A stretch of 64,000 nucleotides of DNA from Kitasatospora setae KM-6054 (GCF_000269985.1 NC_016109.1:1116001-1180000); one strand, 5' to 3'; positions 1-11,036 are shown, counted from the first letter of the stretch. Made by a program: numbers and translations. The notes: generated by a model not told the origin, from the letters alone.

Positions 1-90
1 GGGCGCGACCCGTTCCACCGCCTGCCGCCCGAGGACGCCGCCGCTCCGCTGCGCACCCCCGTGCCGGTCGGGTACGGCACGCGGCACTGA
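1..90 (+). CDS. C-terminal end of an unidentified protein (partial)
   Basis: An open frame runs from the first base to a TGA at 88-90 and encodes the last 29 residues of a protein, ending in VPVGYGTRH. Codon positions have the high third-position GC seen in neighbouring genes, so this is probably the true end of a gene that starts outside the window. The fragment is too short to assign a family. Confidence 0.5.
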   Translation, partial: GRDPFHRLPPEDAAAPLRTPVPVGYGTRH

Positions 91-118
91 GCACGGCAGC
101 GCTGAGCGCGGCGGGGCG

Positions 119-1366
119 GTGGGCGGGCGGGTCCTGTCAGAAGCCTTGACGGTCCACCGACCAGGACCCTACGGTGCGGTCACCGATGGCCCCGGGCGGG
201 TGGCCAGCGGCCTCCCCCACCCCGCGCCAGGAAGGGCGACCGCGTTGCCCGTTCACCCGCTCCCCCAGCCGACGAGCGCCCCCCGCCAGCCGGGCGGCGC
301 CCTCCCGTTCCCGACCCCGTACGAGCAGCCGACCCCCTACGAGCACCAGGTCCCGTACGAGCCGCCGTACGCCGAGGCTGCGTGCGTGGAGGCGCCGACG
401 CTGGCCCAGGTCGCGGCCCGCGCGGGCGTGTCGAGCGCCACCGCGTCCCGGGTGCTGAACCGGTCCGCGCCGGTGTCCGCGGAGATCGCGGCGCGGGTCG
501 AGCGCGCGGCCCGCGAGTTGAGCTACGTCCGCCGCCGGGCGCCCGCCGCGACGGCCCGGGACACCGGGGCGATCGCCGTGGTGGCGTTCGCCGACCTGCT
601 GCGCTTCCATGCCGACCCGTTTCCGGTGCGGCTGCTGGCGGGCGCCCAACGGGTGGCTCCGGAGCGGGAGTTGGTGGTGATGGCGGCGGGCCCCGGACCG
701 GCCCGGCCGTCGCTGGTGCGCTATCTGTGCGGCGGGCACGTGGACGGCGTGCTGCTGGTCGGGCGGTGGGGCGATCCCGCGCTGCCGGGGCTGTTGCAGG
801 CCGCGGGCGTGCCGGTGGTGTCGCTGGGGCGGCCGCCGCAGTCGCAGCGACTGGCGCACGTGGACGCCGACAACCTGAGCGGCGCGCGCGCCGCCGTCCA
901 CCTGCTGCACCGGGCCGGGCGGCGGCGGATCGCGACCATCGCCGGGCCGCCGGACACCGCCGCGGGCGCGGACCGGCTGGCCGGCTACCGGCGGGCACTG
1001 GCCGACCAGGGCGACCCGGCGCGCTGCGCGGTGGCGTACGGCGACTTCGGGTCGCGCTCCGGCGAGCACGCGATGCTCCGGCTGCTCGACCAGTACCCGG
1101 ACGTGGACGCGGTGTTCGCCGCGTCGGACGCGATGGCGGTGGGCGCGCTGCGGGCGCTGCGCCGGCTCGGGCGGCGGGTGCCGGACGACGTGGCGGTGGT
1201 CGGCTTCGACGACTCGCCGGCCGCGGCGACGGCCCGGCCGGGCCTGACCACCGTCCGCCAGCCGGTCGAGGACCTGGGCGCCCGGGCGGTGGAGCTGCTG
1301 CGGGACCCGGCGCCGGGCCGGTCGGTGGTGCTGCCGACCCATCTGGTGGTGCGCCAGTCCTGCTGA
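119..1366 (+). CDS. LacI-family transcriptional regulator
   Basis: This is a DNA-binding repressor of the LacI/GalR family. The N-terminal helix-turn-helix is clear (TLAQVAARAGVSSATASRVLN, about residues 93-113) and is followed by a periplasmic-binding-type effector domain ending in the usual GFDD and TTVRQP motifs. The first 89 residues are an unusual Pro/Tyr-rich extension containing repeated PYE triplets. If translation starts at the in-frame GTG at 386 the protein has normal LacI length (326 aa), and a GAGG at about 374 could serve as its ribosome site. High third-position GC upstream of 386 argues that the extension may be coding, so the start is unresolved. The effector is unknown. No sugar gene lies beside it inside the window; the truncated upstream gene may be its target. 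Confidence 0.85.
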   Translation: MGGRVLSEALTVHRPGPYGAVTDGPGRVASGLPHPAPGRATALPVHPLPQPTSAPRQPGGALPFPTPYEQPTPYEHQVPYEPPYAEAACVEAPTLAQVAARAGVSSATASRVLNRSAPVSAEIAARVERAARELSYVRRRAPAATARDTGAIAVVAFADLLRFHADPFPVRLLAGAQRVAPERELVVMAAGPGPARPSLVRYLCGGHVDGVLLVGRWGDPALPGLLQAAGVPVVSLGRPPQSQRLAHVDADNLSGARAAVHLLHRAGRRRIATIAGPPDTAAGADRLAGYRRALADQGDPARCAVAYGDFGSRSGEHAMLRLLDQYPDVDAVFAASDAMAVGALRALRRLGRRVPDDVAVVGFDDSPAAATARPGLTTVRQPVEDLGARAVELLRDPAPGRSVVLPTHLVVRQSC

Positions 1367-1514
1367 CTCCCGGTCTGACAACCCGTGCGTGCCACAAGCG
1401 AGTTGGAGGTTCCGTGGAGGCCGCCCCGGCGGCGTCCGGCCCGGGCTAGGGTCGTTGGCCATTGCACCCGTCCGCATCGGCGCGCGCGGGGCAGGCGTGG
1501 AGGGAGCACCGCCG

Positions 1515-3341
1515 ATGGCCCGGCACGACCAGGACGGCCAGGACGGCCAGGACGACCGGGACGAGCCGTACGGCCGGGGGGACCCGTACGGCCGGTACGA
1601 CGTGATGGCGCTCGACGTGACGGGGACGGTGCACGGCCACCGGAGCGACCGCGAGCGGCCCGACGTGGCCGCGATGGGCGCGTTCGGCGACCGGCACGGG
1701 GCCGGGTACGTGCAGGTCGACCACGAGGACGGGCAGATGGTGTTCGCCCGCGACGGCGGCGGCCGCTGGCACCTGCTGTCCGACCACGCCGACCGGCACG
1801 CCTCCGGGGAGCTGGTGCTCTGGTTCGACCTGCTGCACCACTACCCCGCCCCGGGCCGCGACGACCCCGGCCACCCGCTGGCCGGGGAACCCGACCCGGG
1901 CGGGCGCGGCGAACTGGAGCGGACCGAGGCGCTGCGGCTGGTCGCCGAGCGGATCGCGGCGACCGGCGCCGGGCAGCCGGTGGACGCACTGGTCGCCGAG
2001 CGCTTCCCCGGCGGCTGGCACGTGCACGACCCGGCCCGGACGGACGGCCGCGGCTCGGCGTTCCTGGTCGGCGACCTGGGCCGGATCCGGGAGGCCGCGA
2101 CCTCGCTGCCGCCCGCCGTGCTGCGGGAACGCTTCCGCGCCGAGGAGGCGTTCCTCCGCCGGACGCCGGAGCGGGAGGCGCTGCGGGACGAGGAGGCCGA
2201 CCTGTGGGAGGCCGCCACCCGGCCGCCGGGCGCCCCGCCCGCCCCGTCCCGCGCGGCGCGACGGCCCGCCGAGACCACCCTGATCAAACAGGCCGCCGGG
2301 CTGCTCGACCCGATCGTGCAGCAGCTCGCCGGGCTCGGCCCGAAGGGCTGGGAGAGCCTCACCGCCGTCTTCTCCTGCACCGTCGGCGCCGAGACCGCCC
2401 GGCTGGCCTTCCGGCGCGGCCGCCGGGAGACCGTGGTGCGCGTCCCGGAGAAGCTGCTGGTGCTGGTCCGCCGCCAGCGCCACCTGGCTGCCCGGACCGC
2501 CGAGGGGCCCTGGTACCGGCTGCTGGTGGAGGCCGACGCGGAACTCGGCTCCGGCGGCGCGCTGGTCGACTACGACCTCGGCGAGGAACCGCTGCCGGAC
2601 GAGGACCTGCTGGCCGCCGTGCACTACCGCGAGGACCTGTTCGCCTACCCGCGCCCGGCCGTCCCCGCCTGGCTGACCCGCCACCTGGCCGCCGAGCCGC
2701 CGGTATCGGTGCCGTCGCCGGTGCCGGTACTTGAGGCACCCGCGCCCGTGGTGGACGTCAAGCACGCGTGGAAGCGGCTGTACGCCGACGGCGGGCGGAT
2801 CGCGTACGGCGAGGAGTCGATCGCGCTCGCCGACGTCGAATGGGTCTGCTACCCGGTCTCCCGGACCGTCACCCGCCGTTTCCTCGGCCCGAGTTCGTAC
2901 ACCACCACGTACGGGTTCGGGGTCGGGCCGGCCGGCCGCGCGCTCGGCGACCTGCGGTTCACCACCTTCCGGAAGAACGCCGAGCCGCCGCGGGAGTGGA
3001 CCGCGCTGGTCGACCTGGTCCGCAGGGAGGTCGAACCCCGGCTGCTGGAGCGGCACTTCGAGGTGGTCGCGGCCGGCGGGGCGGTGTCGATCGGCGCGCT
3101 GCGGCTGGACCGGGAGGGCGCGAGCGCGAAGACCGGCAGCGGTCGGAAGACCACCGAACGGGAGCTGCCCTGGGGCGAGTTGGCCCCCGTACGGGTGGCG
3201 GATGGCTTCGTGTCGCTGTACCGGGCGGGCGGGGGCCCGGAGCCGGTGTTCCAGGTGCCGCTGGGGCGCGGCAACGCGGTGCTGCTGCCCGCCCTCCTCC
3301 CGGCGCTGGCCCGGCTGTTCACCGGTCGGCCGCTCGACTGA
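1515..3341 (+). CDS. uncharacterised protein with DUF6585-like C-terminus
   Basis: This is a 608-aa soluble protein of unknown function. I chose the ATG at 1515 because a GGAGGGA site lies just upstream, although the frame stays open back to a GTG at 1389. No signal peptide or membrane segment is evident. The N-terminal part (about 1-250) is acidic and rich in His, Asp and Arg. The C-terminal part (about residues 420-605) alternates beta-type segments with an aromatic-rich patch (RRFLGPSSYTTTYGFG) and resembles the DUF6585 family; this assignment is from memory of the family and is not certain. It lies 148 bp after the LacI gene and is not obviously linked to it. Confidence 0.7.
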   Translation: MARHDQDGQDGQDDRDEPYGRGDPYGRYDVMALDVTGTVHGHRSDRERPDVAAMGAFGDRHGAGYVQVDHEDGQMVFARDGGGRWHLLSDHADRHASGELVLWFDLLHHYPAPGRDDPGHPLAGEPDPGGRGELERTEALRLVAERIAATGAGQPVDALVAERFPGGWHVHDPARTDGRGSAFLVGDLGRIREAATSLPPAVLRERFRAEEAFLRRTPEREALRDEEADLWEAATRPPGAPPAPSRAARRPAETTLIKQAAGLLDPIVQQLAGLGPKGWESLTAVFSCTVGAETARLAFRRGRRETVVRVPEKLLVLVRRQRHLAARTAEGPWYRLLVEADAELGSGGALVDYDLGEEPLPDEDLLAAVHYREDLFAYPRPAVPAWLTRHLAAEPPVSVPSPVPVLEAPAPVVDVKHAWKRLYADGGRIAYGEESIALADVEWVCYPVSRTVTRRFLGPSSYTTTYGFGVGPAGRALGDLRFTTFRKNAEPPREWTALVDLVRREVEPRLLERHFEVVAAGGAVSIGALRLDREGASAKTGSGRKTTERELPWGELAPVRVADGFVSLYRAGGGPEPVFQVPLGRGNAVLLPALLPALARLFTGRPLD

Positions 3342-3427
3342 CGGCTCCGGCGGCCCGCTCACCGGACTCCGGCGCACTCCCGGAAACGCGCTGGCCGGGG
3401 CGGCGGAACGCGTGCTGTACTCGGCGG

Positions 3428-4144
3428 ATGGCGGACAGCGGCGACGGTGGTGGCGGCAGCGGTGACGGCGGTGGCGGCGGGCGGATGCGGCTGCGGCTGC
3501 GGGTGAGCAGTCGGCCGGTGTCCACCGGCATGCGCCTCGGCCAGGTGCTGGACACCGGGCCGATGCTGAGCCGCACTTTCTTCCACCCGCCCGACCCGCA
3601 CGTCGCGTTCCTGTACGTGAGCCGGGCCGACCTGCTGCGCCTCGGCGCGCTGTTCCGGCTCGCCGCGACCAGCCCGCGCAGCGCGCTGCACGTCCCGGCG
3701 CCGCCGGGCCCCGGCCCGCTGGAGGCCAGGACCACCTCCCTGCTGGTGGCCCGGGAGGACACCGGCCTGCGCCCGTCCGACTGGCCGGCCCTCCGCCGGG
3801 CCGCGCGTCACGCCGCCGCCCCGCTGACGGTCACCGCCCCGGCCCCGCGCCCCGCCGACCGTCCGGACGCCGTCCGCCGGCTGGCCGACCGCCACCCGGC
3901 CCGCTTCGCCGAGCACGCCGGCACGTCCTTCGTCCTGGCCCGGCCCGAACTCCTCTTCTGGATGGGCGACTCGCTGACCGAGGCCGGCGAGTCCGTCGCC
4001 ACCGACCCCGGCGTCCACCGCCGCGGCGAGAGCTACCGGGACGACTGGGTCGGCTTCTTCGACCCGGACCGCACCGACGACCCGATGCACGCCCTGTGCG
4101 TCGTCGCCGCCGACCCGCTCTTCCACCGCTCCGGCCGGCCGTAG
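3428..4144 (+). CDS. hypothetical protein, 238 aa
   Basis: The reading frame is supported by codon bias. The chosen ATG at 3428 opens a Gly/Ser/Asp-rich tail of about 19 residues; an alternative ATG at 3485 removes it and begins MRLRLRVSS. Neither has a strong ribosome site. The body contains a conserved-looking C-terminal stretch (SFVLARPELLFWMGDSLTEAGE, then GESYRDDWVGFFDPDRTDDP). There are no membrane segments or catalytic motifs that I recognise, and function cannot be assigned. Downstream 4145-4358 is gene-free and contains three near-repeats of GTGCTCCTG at about 4221-4250. Confidence 0.6.
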   Translation: MADSGDGGGGSGDGGGGGRMRLRLRVSSRPVSTGMRLGQVLDTGPMLSRTFFHPPDPHVAFLYVSRADLLRLGALFRLAATSPRSALHVPAPPGPGPLEARTTSLLVAREDTGLRPSDWPALRRAARHAAAPLTVTAPAPRPADRPDAVRRLADRHPARFAEHAGTSFVLARPELLFWMGDSLTEAGESVATDPGVHRRGESYRDDWVGFFDPDRTDDPMHALCVVAADPLFHRSGRP

Positions 4145-4358
4145 CCGCCCGGGTCCGCCGTCCGGGGTCGGGACGTGCAGGGTCTCGGTGGGCATGGGTG
4201 TCTCCTGTCGTCGGTCCGACCCGTGCTCCTGGTGCTCCTGGTACTCCTGGTGGTCGGACGCGACGGAGGAGGGGCCCGCGCCGCGGCGCGCTCCCCTGCC
4301 TCGAAGGACGGGCCGGTGCGGACGGTTCTCCCGACCGGTCGGCGAAGCGGCCTGCCGG

Positions 4359-5330
4359 TCAGCCGATCCGTTCGCGCAGCCAGGCCAGCTTGGCCGCCAG
4401 GTGGACTTCGCCGCCGCCCTCGTGGCCGTTGAACTCGTAGACGCGCAGCGCCTTCTCGCCGGGGTGGGCGTGGTAGGCGGCGAAGCAGCCGGAGGGCGGG
4501 CAGATCGGGTCCATCATCGCGATGGAGAAGAGGGCCGGGGCCTGGATCCGGGTGGCCAGCAGGGCGGCGTCGAAGTAGGCGAGGGTGGCGAAGGCGCGGG
4601 TGGTGCGGTCGCGGTGCAGGCGCAGGTACTCGGCGATCTCGGTGAACGGGGGCTGCGGGGCGGTGCGGACGCCGCGCGGGAAGTCGCAGAGGAAGGGGAC
4701 GTCGGGCAGGACGCCGGCCAGCGGGCCGTCCGTGAGCGCGGCGACGGCGAGGGAGATGCCGCCGCCCTGGCTGATGCCGGTGACGGCGATCCGGGCGGGG
4801 TCGACCTGCGGGAGGGTGCGGGCGGCGGCCAGGAAGCGGACGGCGTCGGTGTAGACCCGGCGGTAGTAGTAGTCGTCGGGGTGGTCGAGCCCGCGGGTGA
4901 GGAATCCGGGTACGGCGCCCGCGAGTTGCGGGGCGGGGTCGTGGGTGCGGCCGGGGGCGGCGGACCAGCCCTGGCCGCGGGTGTCCATCACCAGGTGGGC
5001 GTAGCCGGCGCAGGCGTAGGTGAGGTTCTCGTGCGGGAGTCCGGCGCCGCGGCCGTAGCCGAGGTACTCGACCACGCAGCCGAGCGGCCGGTCGGCTCCG
5101 GCGGGGAGGTGGAGGCGGCCGTGGACGGGGTGGCCGCCGAAGCCGGGGACGGTGAGTGCGTAGGTGTCCACCAGGGTCAGGCCGTTGGGGACGGGGGTGA
5201 GGGCGGGGCGTTCGACGGCGGGGCCGGCTTCGGCGAGGGTGCGGTGCCAGAAGGCGTCCAGGTCGGCGGGCTCGGGGAGGTGGGGGCGGTAGGCCAGGCA
5301 CTCGTCGAGGGTGAGGTCGGTGAGCGGCAC
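4359..5330 (-). CDS. AXE1/cephalosporin-C-deacetylase-type acetyl esterase
   Basis: This is a 323-aa alpha/beta hydrolase of the acetyl xylan esterase/cephalosporin C deacetylase family (AXE1), which removes O-acetyl groups from sugars. The nucleophile elbow GISQGG, the oxyanion-side motif VVEYLGYGRG and the C-terminal FNGHEGG catalytic His region are visible. There is no signal peptide, so it acts in the cytoplasm. The GTG start at 5330 follows a GGAG site. A palindrome matching the sialic acid operator lies 49 bp upstream (5379-5397), and the gene follows the FadR-like repressor on the same strand. I therefore infer that it may de-O-acetylate imported sialic acids, doing the job of NanS by another fold. 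That substrate is inference; the family call is firm. Confidence 0.88.
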   Translation of the reverse strand: MPLTDLTLDECLAYRPHLPEPADLDAFWHRTLAEAGPAVERPALTPVPNGLTLVDTYALTVPGFGGHPVHGRLHLPAGADRPLGCVVEYLGYGRGAGLPHENLTYACAGYAHLVMDTRGQGWSAAPGRTHDPAPQLAGAVPGFLTRGLDHPDDYYYRRVYTDAVRFLAAARTLPQVDPARIAVTGISQGGGISLAVAALTDGPLAGVLPDVPFLCDFPRGVRTAPQPPFTEIAEYLRLHRDRTTRAFATLAYFDAALLATRIQAPALFSIAMMDPICPPSGCFAAYHAHPGEKALRVYEFNGHEGGGEVHLAAKLAWLRERIG

Positions 5331-5378
5331 GGGTGTTCTCCGGAGGGGCGCGGTGGCGGGAGCACCCGGATCGTAGGT

Positions 5379-5397
5379 CAGACATCAGACGTCTGTC
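5379..5397. promoter_or_regulatory. operator-like palindrome upstream of the acetyl esterase gene
   Basis: The sequence TCAGACATCAGACGTCTGT differs at two positions from the 19-bp palindrome at 6252-6270. It sits in the 82-bp gap between the FadR-like gene and the esterase, 49 bp before the esterase start, where it could block transcription of the esterase. Confidence 0.7.
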
Positions 5398-5412
5398 GAC
5401 CTGCCGGAGAGT

Positions 5413-6204
5413 TCAGGCCCGGTTGGCGACGGCCTCCGCGCGGGCGGCCGCGATCCGGCGGCGGACCGGGACGTAGTGCCGGCGGACGGCCTCGGTGAAG
5501 CGGCGGGCGTCGCCGATCCGGAGCGCCTCGACCATGGCGCGGTGGGCCTCGACGGTGTCGGCCTCGTCCTGCGCGGTGACGATGTTCAGGTGCGGGGCGA
5601 CCACCGCGTGCACCTCCCAGCAGGCCGAGGAGAGCTGGGCGACCAGCTCGTTGGCGAGCGGCTGCAGCAGCAGCGCGTGGAAGCTCCGGTCGGTCGCCAC
5701 GATGTCCCGGCCGAGCCGCAGCCGCTGCTCCATCTCGCCGACCAGGTCGGCGAGTTGTTCCAGGTGGACGGGCAGCAGGGCGTCGATGATCCGCCCGGCC
5801 ATGGCGCGCTCGAACAGCTCGCGGACGTCGACCAGGTCGGAGAGCACCCGGAAGTCGTCGTCCGGGCTGAGCAGCCCGCGGAAGCTGAGGCTCTCCACCA
5901 GGGCGGAGAGGCTGAGCCGGCCGACGAAGGTGCCGTGCCCGTGCCGGACCTGGACGATGTCCAGCGCGTCGAGCACCTTGACCGCCTCGCGGACGCTGGA
6001 GCGGCCGGCGCCGAAGAGCTCGCACAGCTCGCCCTCGCTGGGCAGCGGGTCGCCCGGCCGCAGCCGGCTCCGCAGGATGTACCCCTTGATCTGCTCGACC
6101 ACCGACGGCTTCACCGGGCCGGGGTCGGCGCGGAACGCCCAGGTCGGCGGGGTGGCCCGACCGGTGGGCCCGTTGCCGAATCGTGAACCTGCGGTGGTCG
6201 TCAT
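5413..6204 (-). CDS. FCD-domain GntR (FadR-subfamily) regulator, probable NanR-like repressor 1
   Basis: This is a 263-aa GntR regulator. The winged helix (LRPGDPLPSEGELCELFGAGRSS, then VREAVKVLDALDIVQVRHGHGTFVG) is followed by an all-helical FCD effector domain. The start at 6204 is chosen because GGGGAGGGT precedes it at good spacing; the frame runs further upstream without a better site. It is transcribed divergently from the ABC importer operon, and a perfect 9+1+9 palindrome lies between them, as expected for an autoregulated repressor. NanR of E. coli and the sialic acid regulator of Corynebacterium are also FCD-type GntR proteins, which supports the role. A close paralogue lies at 17469-18242. 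The ligand (sialic acid or ManNAc-6-P) is inferred. Confidence 0.9.
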   Translation of the reverse strand: MTTTAGSRFGNGPTGRATPPTWAFRADPGPVKPSVVEQIKGYILRSRLRPGDPLPSEGELCELFGAGRSSVREAVKVLDALDIVQVRHGHGTFVGRLSLSALVESLSFRGLLSPDDDFRVLSDLVDVRELFERAMAGRIIDALLPVHLEQLADLVGEMEQRLRLGRDIVATDRSFHALLLQPLANELVAQLSSACWEVHAVVAPHLNIVTAQDEADTVEAHRAMVEALRIGDARRFTEAVRRHYVPVRRRIAAARAEAVANRA

Positions 6205-6251
6205 CCCTTGACCCTCCCCTGTGGCGGCGGCTACGTTCACACCCTAACAGC

Positions 6252-6270
6252 TCAGACATCAGATGTCTGA
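6252..6270. promoter_or_regulatory. perfect palindromic operator between repressor 1 and the ABC importer operon
   Basis: TCAGACATCAGATGTCTGA has 9-bp perfect arms around one central base. It lies 47 bp upstream of the repressor start and 168 bp upstream of the binding-protein start. Near copies occur at 5379, 15448, 15515 and 18333, all in front of sialic acid genes. Confidence 0.85.
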
Positions 6271-6437
6271 TGACGGATGAGCTGCCCTCCACTCGCACCG
6301 CACCGCCCGGGATTCCGACCCGGCACCCCGCCCGCGGCCCCCTGTCAGGGCCCGGGCCGACACCCCTCGCGGGGCCCGCCCGTTCGGGCCCGCGCACCGA
6401 CAGCCCCTCACTCCGCCCTCCCCCACAAGGAGTTCCC

Positions 6438-8048
6438 GTGCTGGAACGGACGTCCAAGGAAGTCGACCGCCGCGGCTTCCTGCGCCTGGTCGGCGCCCTC
6501 ACCACCGCCACCGCGATCGCCGGTTCGGTCGCCGCCTGCGGCGGCCCGTCGTCCACGGCCGCGGGCTCCGCCGCCGGCGGTGACGCCAAGGGCGGCAACG
6601 ACGGCACCATCGAGGCCGGCATCTCGTACGCGCTGTCCACCGGCTTCGACCCGATGACCTCCTCGGGCGCCACCCCGGTCGCCGCCAACCTGCACGTCTT
6701 CGAGGGCCTGGTCGACCTCGACCCGGCCAGCCGCGCGCCGTACGCGGCGCTGGCCACCGCGCTGCCGGAGCAGGTCGACGACACCACCTGGCGGGCCCGG
6801 CTGCGCTCCGGCGCGACCTTCCACGACGGCTCGCCGGTCACCGCCGAGGACGTGGTGTTCTCCTTCACCCGGATCCTCGACCCGGCCAACTCCTCGCTGA
6901 TCGTGCAGTTCCTGCCGTTCCTGGACACCGTCACGGCGGTGGGCGCCGACACCGTCGAGTTCCGGCTGAAGTACGCGTTCCCGCTGTTCGCGACCCGGAT
7001 CTCGGTGGTCAAGGTCGTCCCGAAGAAGGTCGTCGAGGCCGACCAGAAGGCGTTCGACGCCAAGCCGACCGGCTCCGGCCCGTACCGGGTGGTCGAGGCG
7101 ACCCGGCAGGACAAGATCGTCTTCCAGCGGCACGACGCCTACAACGGCCCGCGCCCGGCCAAGGCCGCGTCCATGGTGTGGCGGCTGACCTCGGACCCGA
7201 CCGCGCGGGTCTCCTCACTGGTGTCGGGCCGGGTGCGGGCGATCGAGGACGTGCCGTACGTCGACGTGGCCGGGCTGAAGGGCAAGGCCGTCACCGAGTC
7301 GGTGGAGAGCTTCGGCAACCTGTTCCTGATGTTCAACTTCGCCCGCAAGCCGTTCGACGACAAGCGGGTCCGCCAGGCGCTGCACTACGCGCTGGACGTC
7401 GAGAAGATCGTCACCACCGCGATGTACGGCAACGGCATCGCCTCCACCAGCTACCTGCAGCCCAGCCACCCCGACTACCACCAGGCGGCCACCGTCTACC
7501 GGCACGACCCGGAGAAGGCCAAGGCACTGCTCGCCGAGGCCGGCGCGGGCGGCCTGGCGGTCACCCTGCTGACCACCAACACCGGCTGGGTGAACGACAT
7601 CGCGCCGCTGATCAAGGAGAGCTGGGACGCGGTCGGGGTGAAGACCACGCTCGACATCGGCGACTCCTCCGGCCAGTACAAGAAGGTGGACGCGGGCGAC
7701 TTCGGCGTGATGGCCGCGCCCGGCGACCCCTCGGTGTTCGGCAACGACGTCGACCTGCTGCTGCGCTGGTTCTACGGCGCGGGCGTGTGGACCACCAAGC
7801 GCTTCCGCTGGGCGGGCTCGCCCGAGGACGAGCAGGTCCGCGGCCTGCTCGACCAGGCCGCCGGGACGGCGGACCCGGCGGCCCGCACCGCGCTGTGGAA
7901 CCAGGCGATCGACCTGGTCGCCGAACAGGCCGTGCTCTACCCGGTGGTGCACCGCAAACTGCCCACCGCGTGGAACGACCAGAAGCTGACCGGCTTCAAG
8001 CCGCTGCCCACCACCGGCCTGTCCTTCCTCGGCGTCTCCGCCGCGTAG
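6438..8048 (+). CDS. ABC transporter family 5 solute-binding lipoprotein (sialic acid candidate)
   Basis: This 536-aa protein is an extracytoplasmic binding protein of the DppA/OppA family (SBP_bac_5). The GTG start at 6438 has AAGGAG five bases upstream. The N-terminus carries a twin-arginine motif (RRGFLRLVG) and a lipobox ending VAAC at about residue 34, so it is probably exported folded by Tat and lipid-anchored. Typical family segments follow (WRARLRSGATFHDGSPVTAEDVVFSF). It is the first gene of an operon encoding the importer, NanA-like lyase, NanK-like kinase and probably NanE, so the ligand is most likely Neu5Ac and not peptides. Corynebacterium glutamicum takes up sialic acid with this transporter class. 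Substrate assignment is by context. Confidence 0.9.
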   Translation: MLERTSKEVDRRGFLRLVGALTTATAIAGSVAACGGPSSTAAGSAAGGDAKGGNDGTIEAGISYALSTGFDPMTSSGATPVAANLHVFEGLVDLDPASRAPYAALATALPEQVDDTTWRARLRSGATFHDGSPVTAEDVVFSFTRILDPANSSLIVQFLPFLDTVTAVGADTVEFRLKYAFPLFATRISVVKVVPKKVVEADQKAFDAKPTGSGPYRVVEATRQDKIVFQRHDAYNGPRPAKAASMVWRLTSDPTARVSSLVSGRVRAIEDVPYVDVAGLKGKAVTESVESFGNLFLMFNFARKPFDDKRVRQALHYALDVEKIVTTAMYGNGIASTSYLQPSHPDYHQAATVYRHDPEKAKALLAEAGAGGLAVTLLTTNTGWVNDIAPLIKESWDAVGVKTTLDIGDSSGQYKKVDAGDFGVMAAPGDPSVFGNDVDLLLRWFYGAGVWTTKRFRWAGSPEDEQVRGLLDQAAGTADPAARTALWNQAIDLVAEQAVLYPVVHRKLPTAWNDQKLTGFKPLPTTGLSFLGVSAA

Positions 8049-8067
8049 CCGGCGCGCCCGCTCGACG

Positions 8068-8111
8068 GGCGCCGGGGCCCGGACCGCCGCTCCGGGCCGG
8101 GCCCCGGCGCC
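8068..8111. other. strong hairpin between binding-protein and permease genes
   Basis: Perfect 13-bp arms (GGCGCCGGGGCCC and its complement) flank an 18-base centre that can pair further (GGA with TCC). It falls in the only sizeable gap (87 bp) inside the importer operon. Such hairpins often protect the upstream message or partly terminate transcription, giving more binding protein than permease. That role is inferred. Confidence 0.6.
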
Positions 8112-8135
8112 GCCCCTCCTGAACTAGGACTCCTC

Positions 8136-9086
8136 ATGCTCGTATTCCTCCGGCTCGCGCTGCGGCGGCTCGCGATGCTGCCGGTGATGGTCCTCGGCGT
8201 GACCCTGCTGGTCTTCGTGGTGCTGCAGTTCTCGCCCGCCGACCCGGCGTACAACGCCCTCGGTGACGGCGCCTCCGAGCAGGCCAGGCAGGCGTTCGCC
8301 GCCGCCAACGGCCTGGACGACCCGCTGCCGGTGCGCTACGTCCGCTTCCTCGGCGACCTGCTGCACGGCGACCTCGGCCTGACCGTGCCGCCCAGCGGGC
8401 CGGTCGCCGACCGGATCGCCACCGCGTTCCCGCTGACCCTCCAACTCACCCTGCTGGGACTGGCGATCGCGATCGTCCTCGCGCTCGCGCTGGGCGTCAC
8501 CGGCGCGCTGTACCGCGACCGCTGGCCCGACCAGCTGACCCGGGTGCTGTCGATCTCCGGCGTGGCGATCCCGTCGTTCTGGCTCGGCATCGTGCTGATC
8601 CAGGAACTGGCCCTGAACCGCTCGCTGCTGCCGACCGGCGGGTACGTCAACCCGGCCGACTCGCTGGGCGGCTGGCTGGAGACGATGATCCTGCCGGCGG
8701 TCTCGCTGGCGATCCCGGTGGCCGCCGGACTGGCCCGGCTGGTGCGCACCGCGATGGTCGCCGAGCTGGACCGCGACTACGTCCGCACCGCGACCGGCAA
8801 CGGCCTGCCGCGGGCCGTGGTGATCCGCGGCGTGCTGCGCAACGCGCTGGTGACCCCGCTGACGGTGCTGGGCCTGCGGGTCGGCTACCTGCTGTCCGGC
8901 GCCGTCGTGATCGAGACCATCTTCGACCTGCCCGGCATGGGCAAGCTGATCCTCGAGGGCGTCACCGGCGGCGACGTCGCCCTGGTGCAGGGCACGGTGC
9001 TGACCATCGCGGTGGTCTTCCTGGCCGTGAACGTCCTCGTCGACCTGCTCGTCCTGCTCGTCAACCCCCGCGTCAGGACGGTGTGA
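8136..9086 (+). CDS. ABC transporter permease, DppB/OppB type
   Basis: This 316-aa integral membrane protein is the first permease of the oligopeptide-class importer. The N-terminal segment (LAMLPVMVLGVTLLVFVVLQ) is typical of DppB, and the permease loop with the EAA-like region occurs around residues 200-250 (RTATGNGLPRAVVIRGVLRNAL). About six membrane spans can be traced. It is followed after 3 bp by the fused permease-ATPase, so they are translated together. With its partners it would form the inner membrane channel for the sugar captured by the lipoprotein at 6438. Confidence 0.9.
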   Translation: MLVFLRLALRRLAMLPVMVLGVTLLVFVVLQFSPADPAYNALGDGASEQARQAFAAANGLDDPLPVRYVRFLGDLLHGDLGLTVPPSGPVADRIATAFPLTLQLTLLGLAIAIVLALALGVTGALYRDRWPDQLTRVLSISGVAIPSFWLGIVLIQELALNRSLLPTGGYVNPADSLGGWLETMILPAVSLAIPVAAGLARLVRTAMVAELDRDYVRTATGNGLPRAVVIRGVLRNALVTPLTVLGLRVGYLLSGAVVIETIFDLPGMGKLILEGVTGGDVALVQGTVLTIAVVFLAVNVLVDLLVLLVNPRVRTV

Positions 9087-9089
9087 CCC

Positions 9090-11032
<1,943 letters not shown>

Positions 11033-11036
<4 letters not shown>

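Noticed and set aside
4175-4432. Small plus-strand frames opposite the end of the esterase gene
   Set aside because: They have repeated Leu/Val or Arg content from a CTCCTG repeat and no ribosome site; no evidence of a gene.
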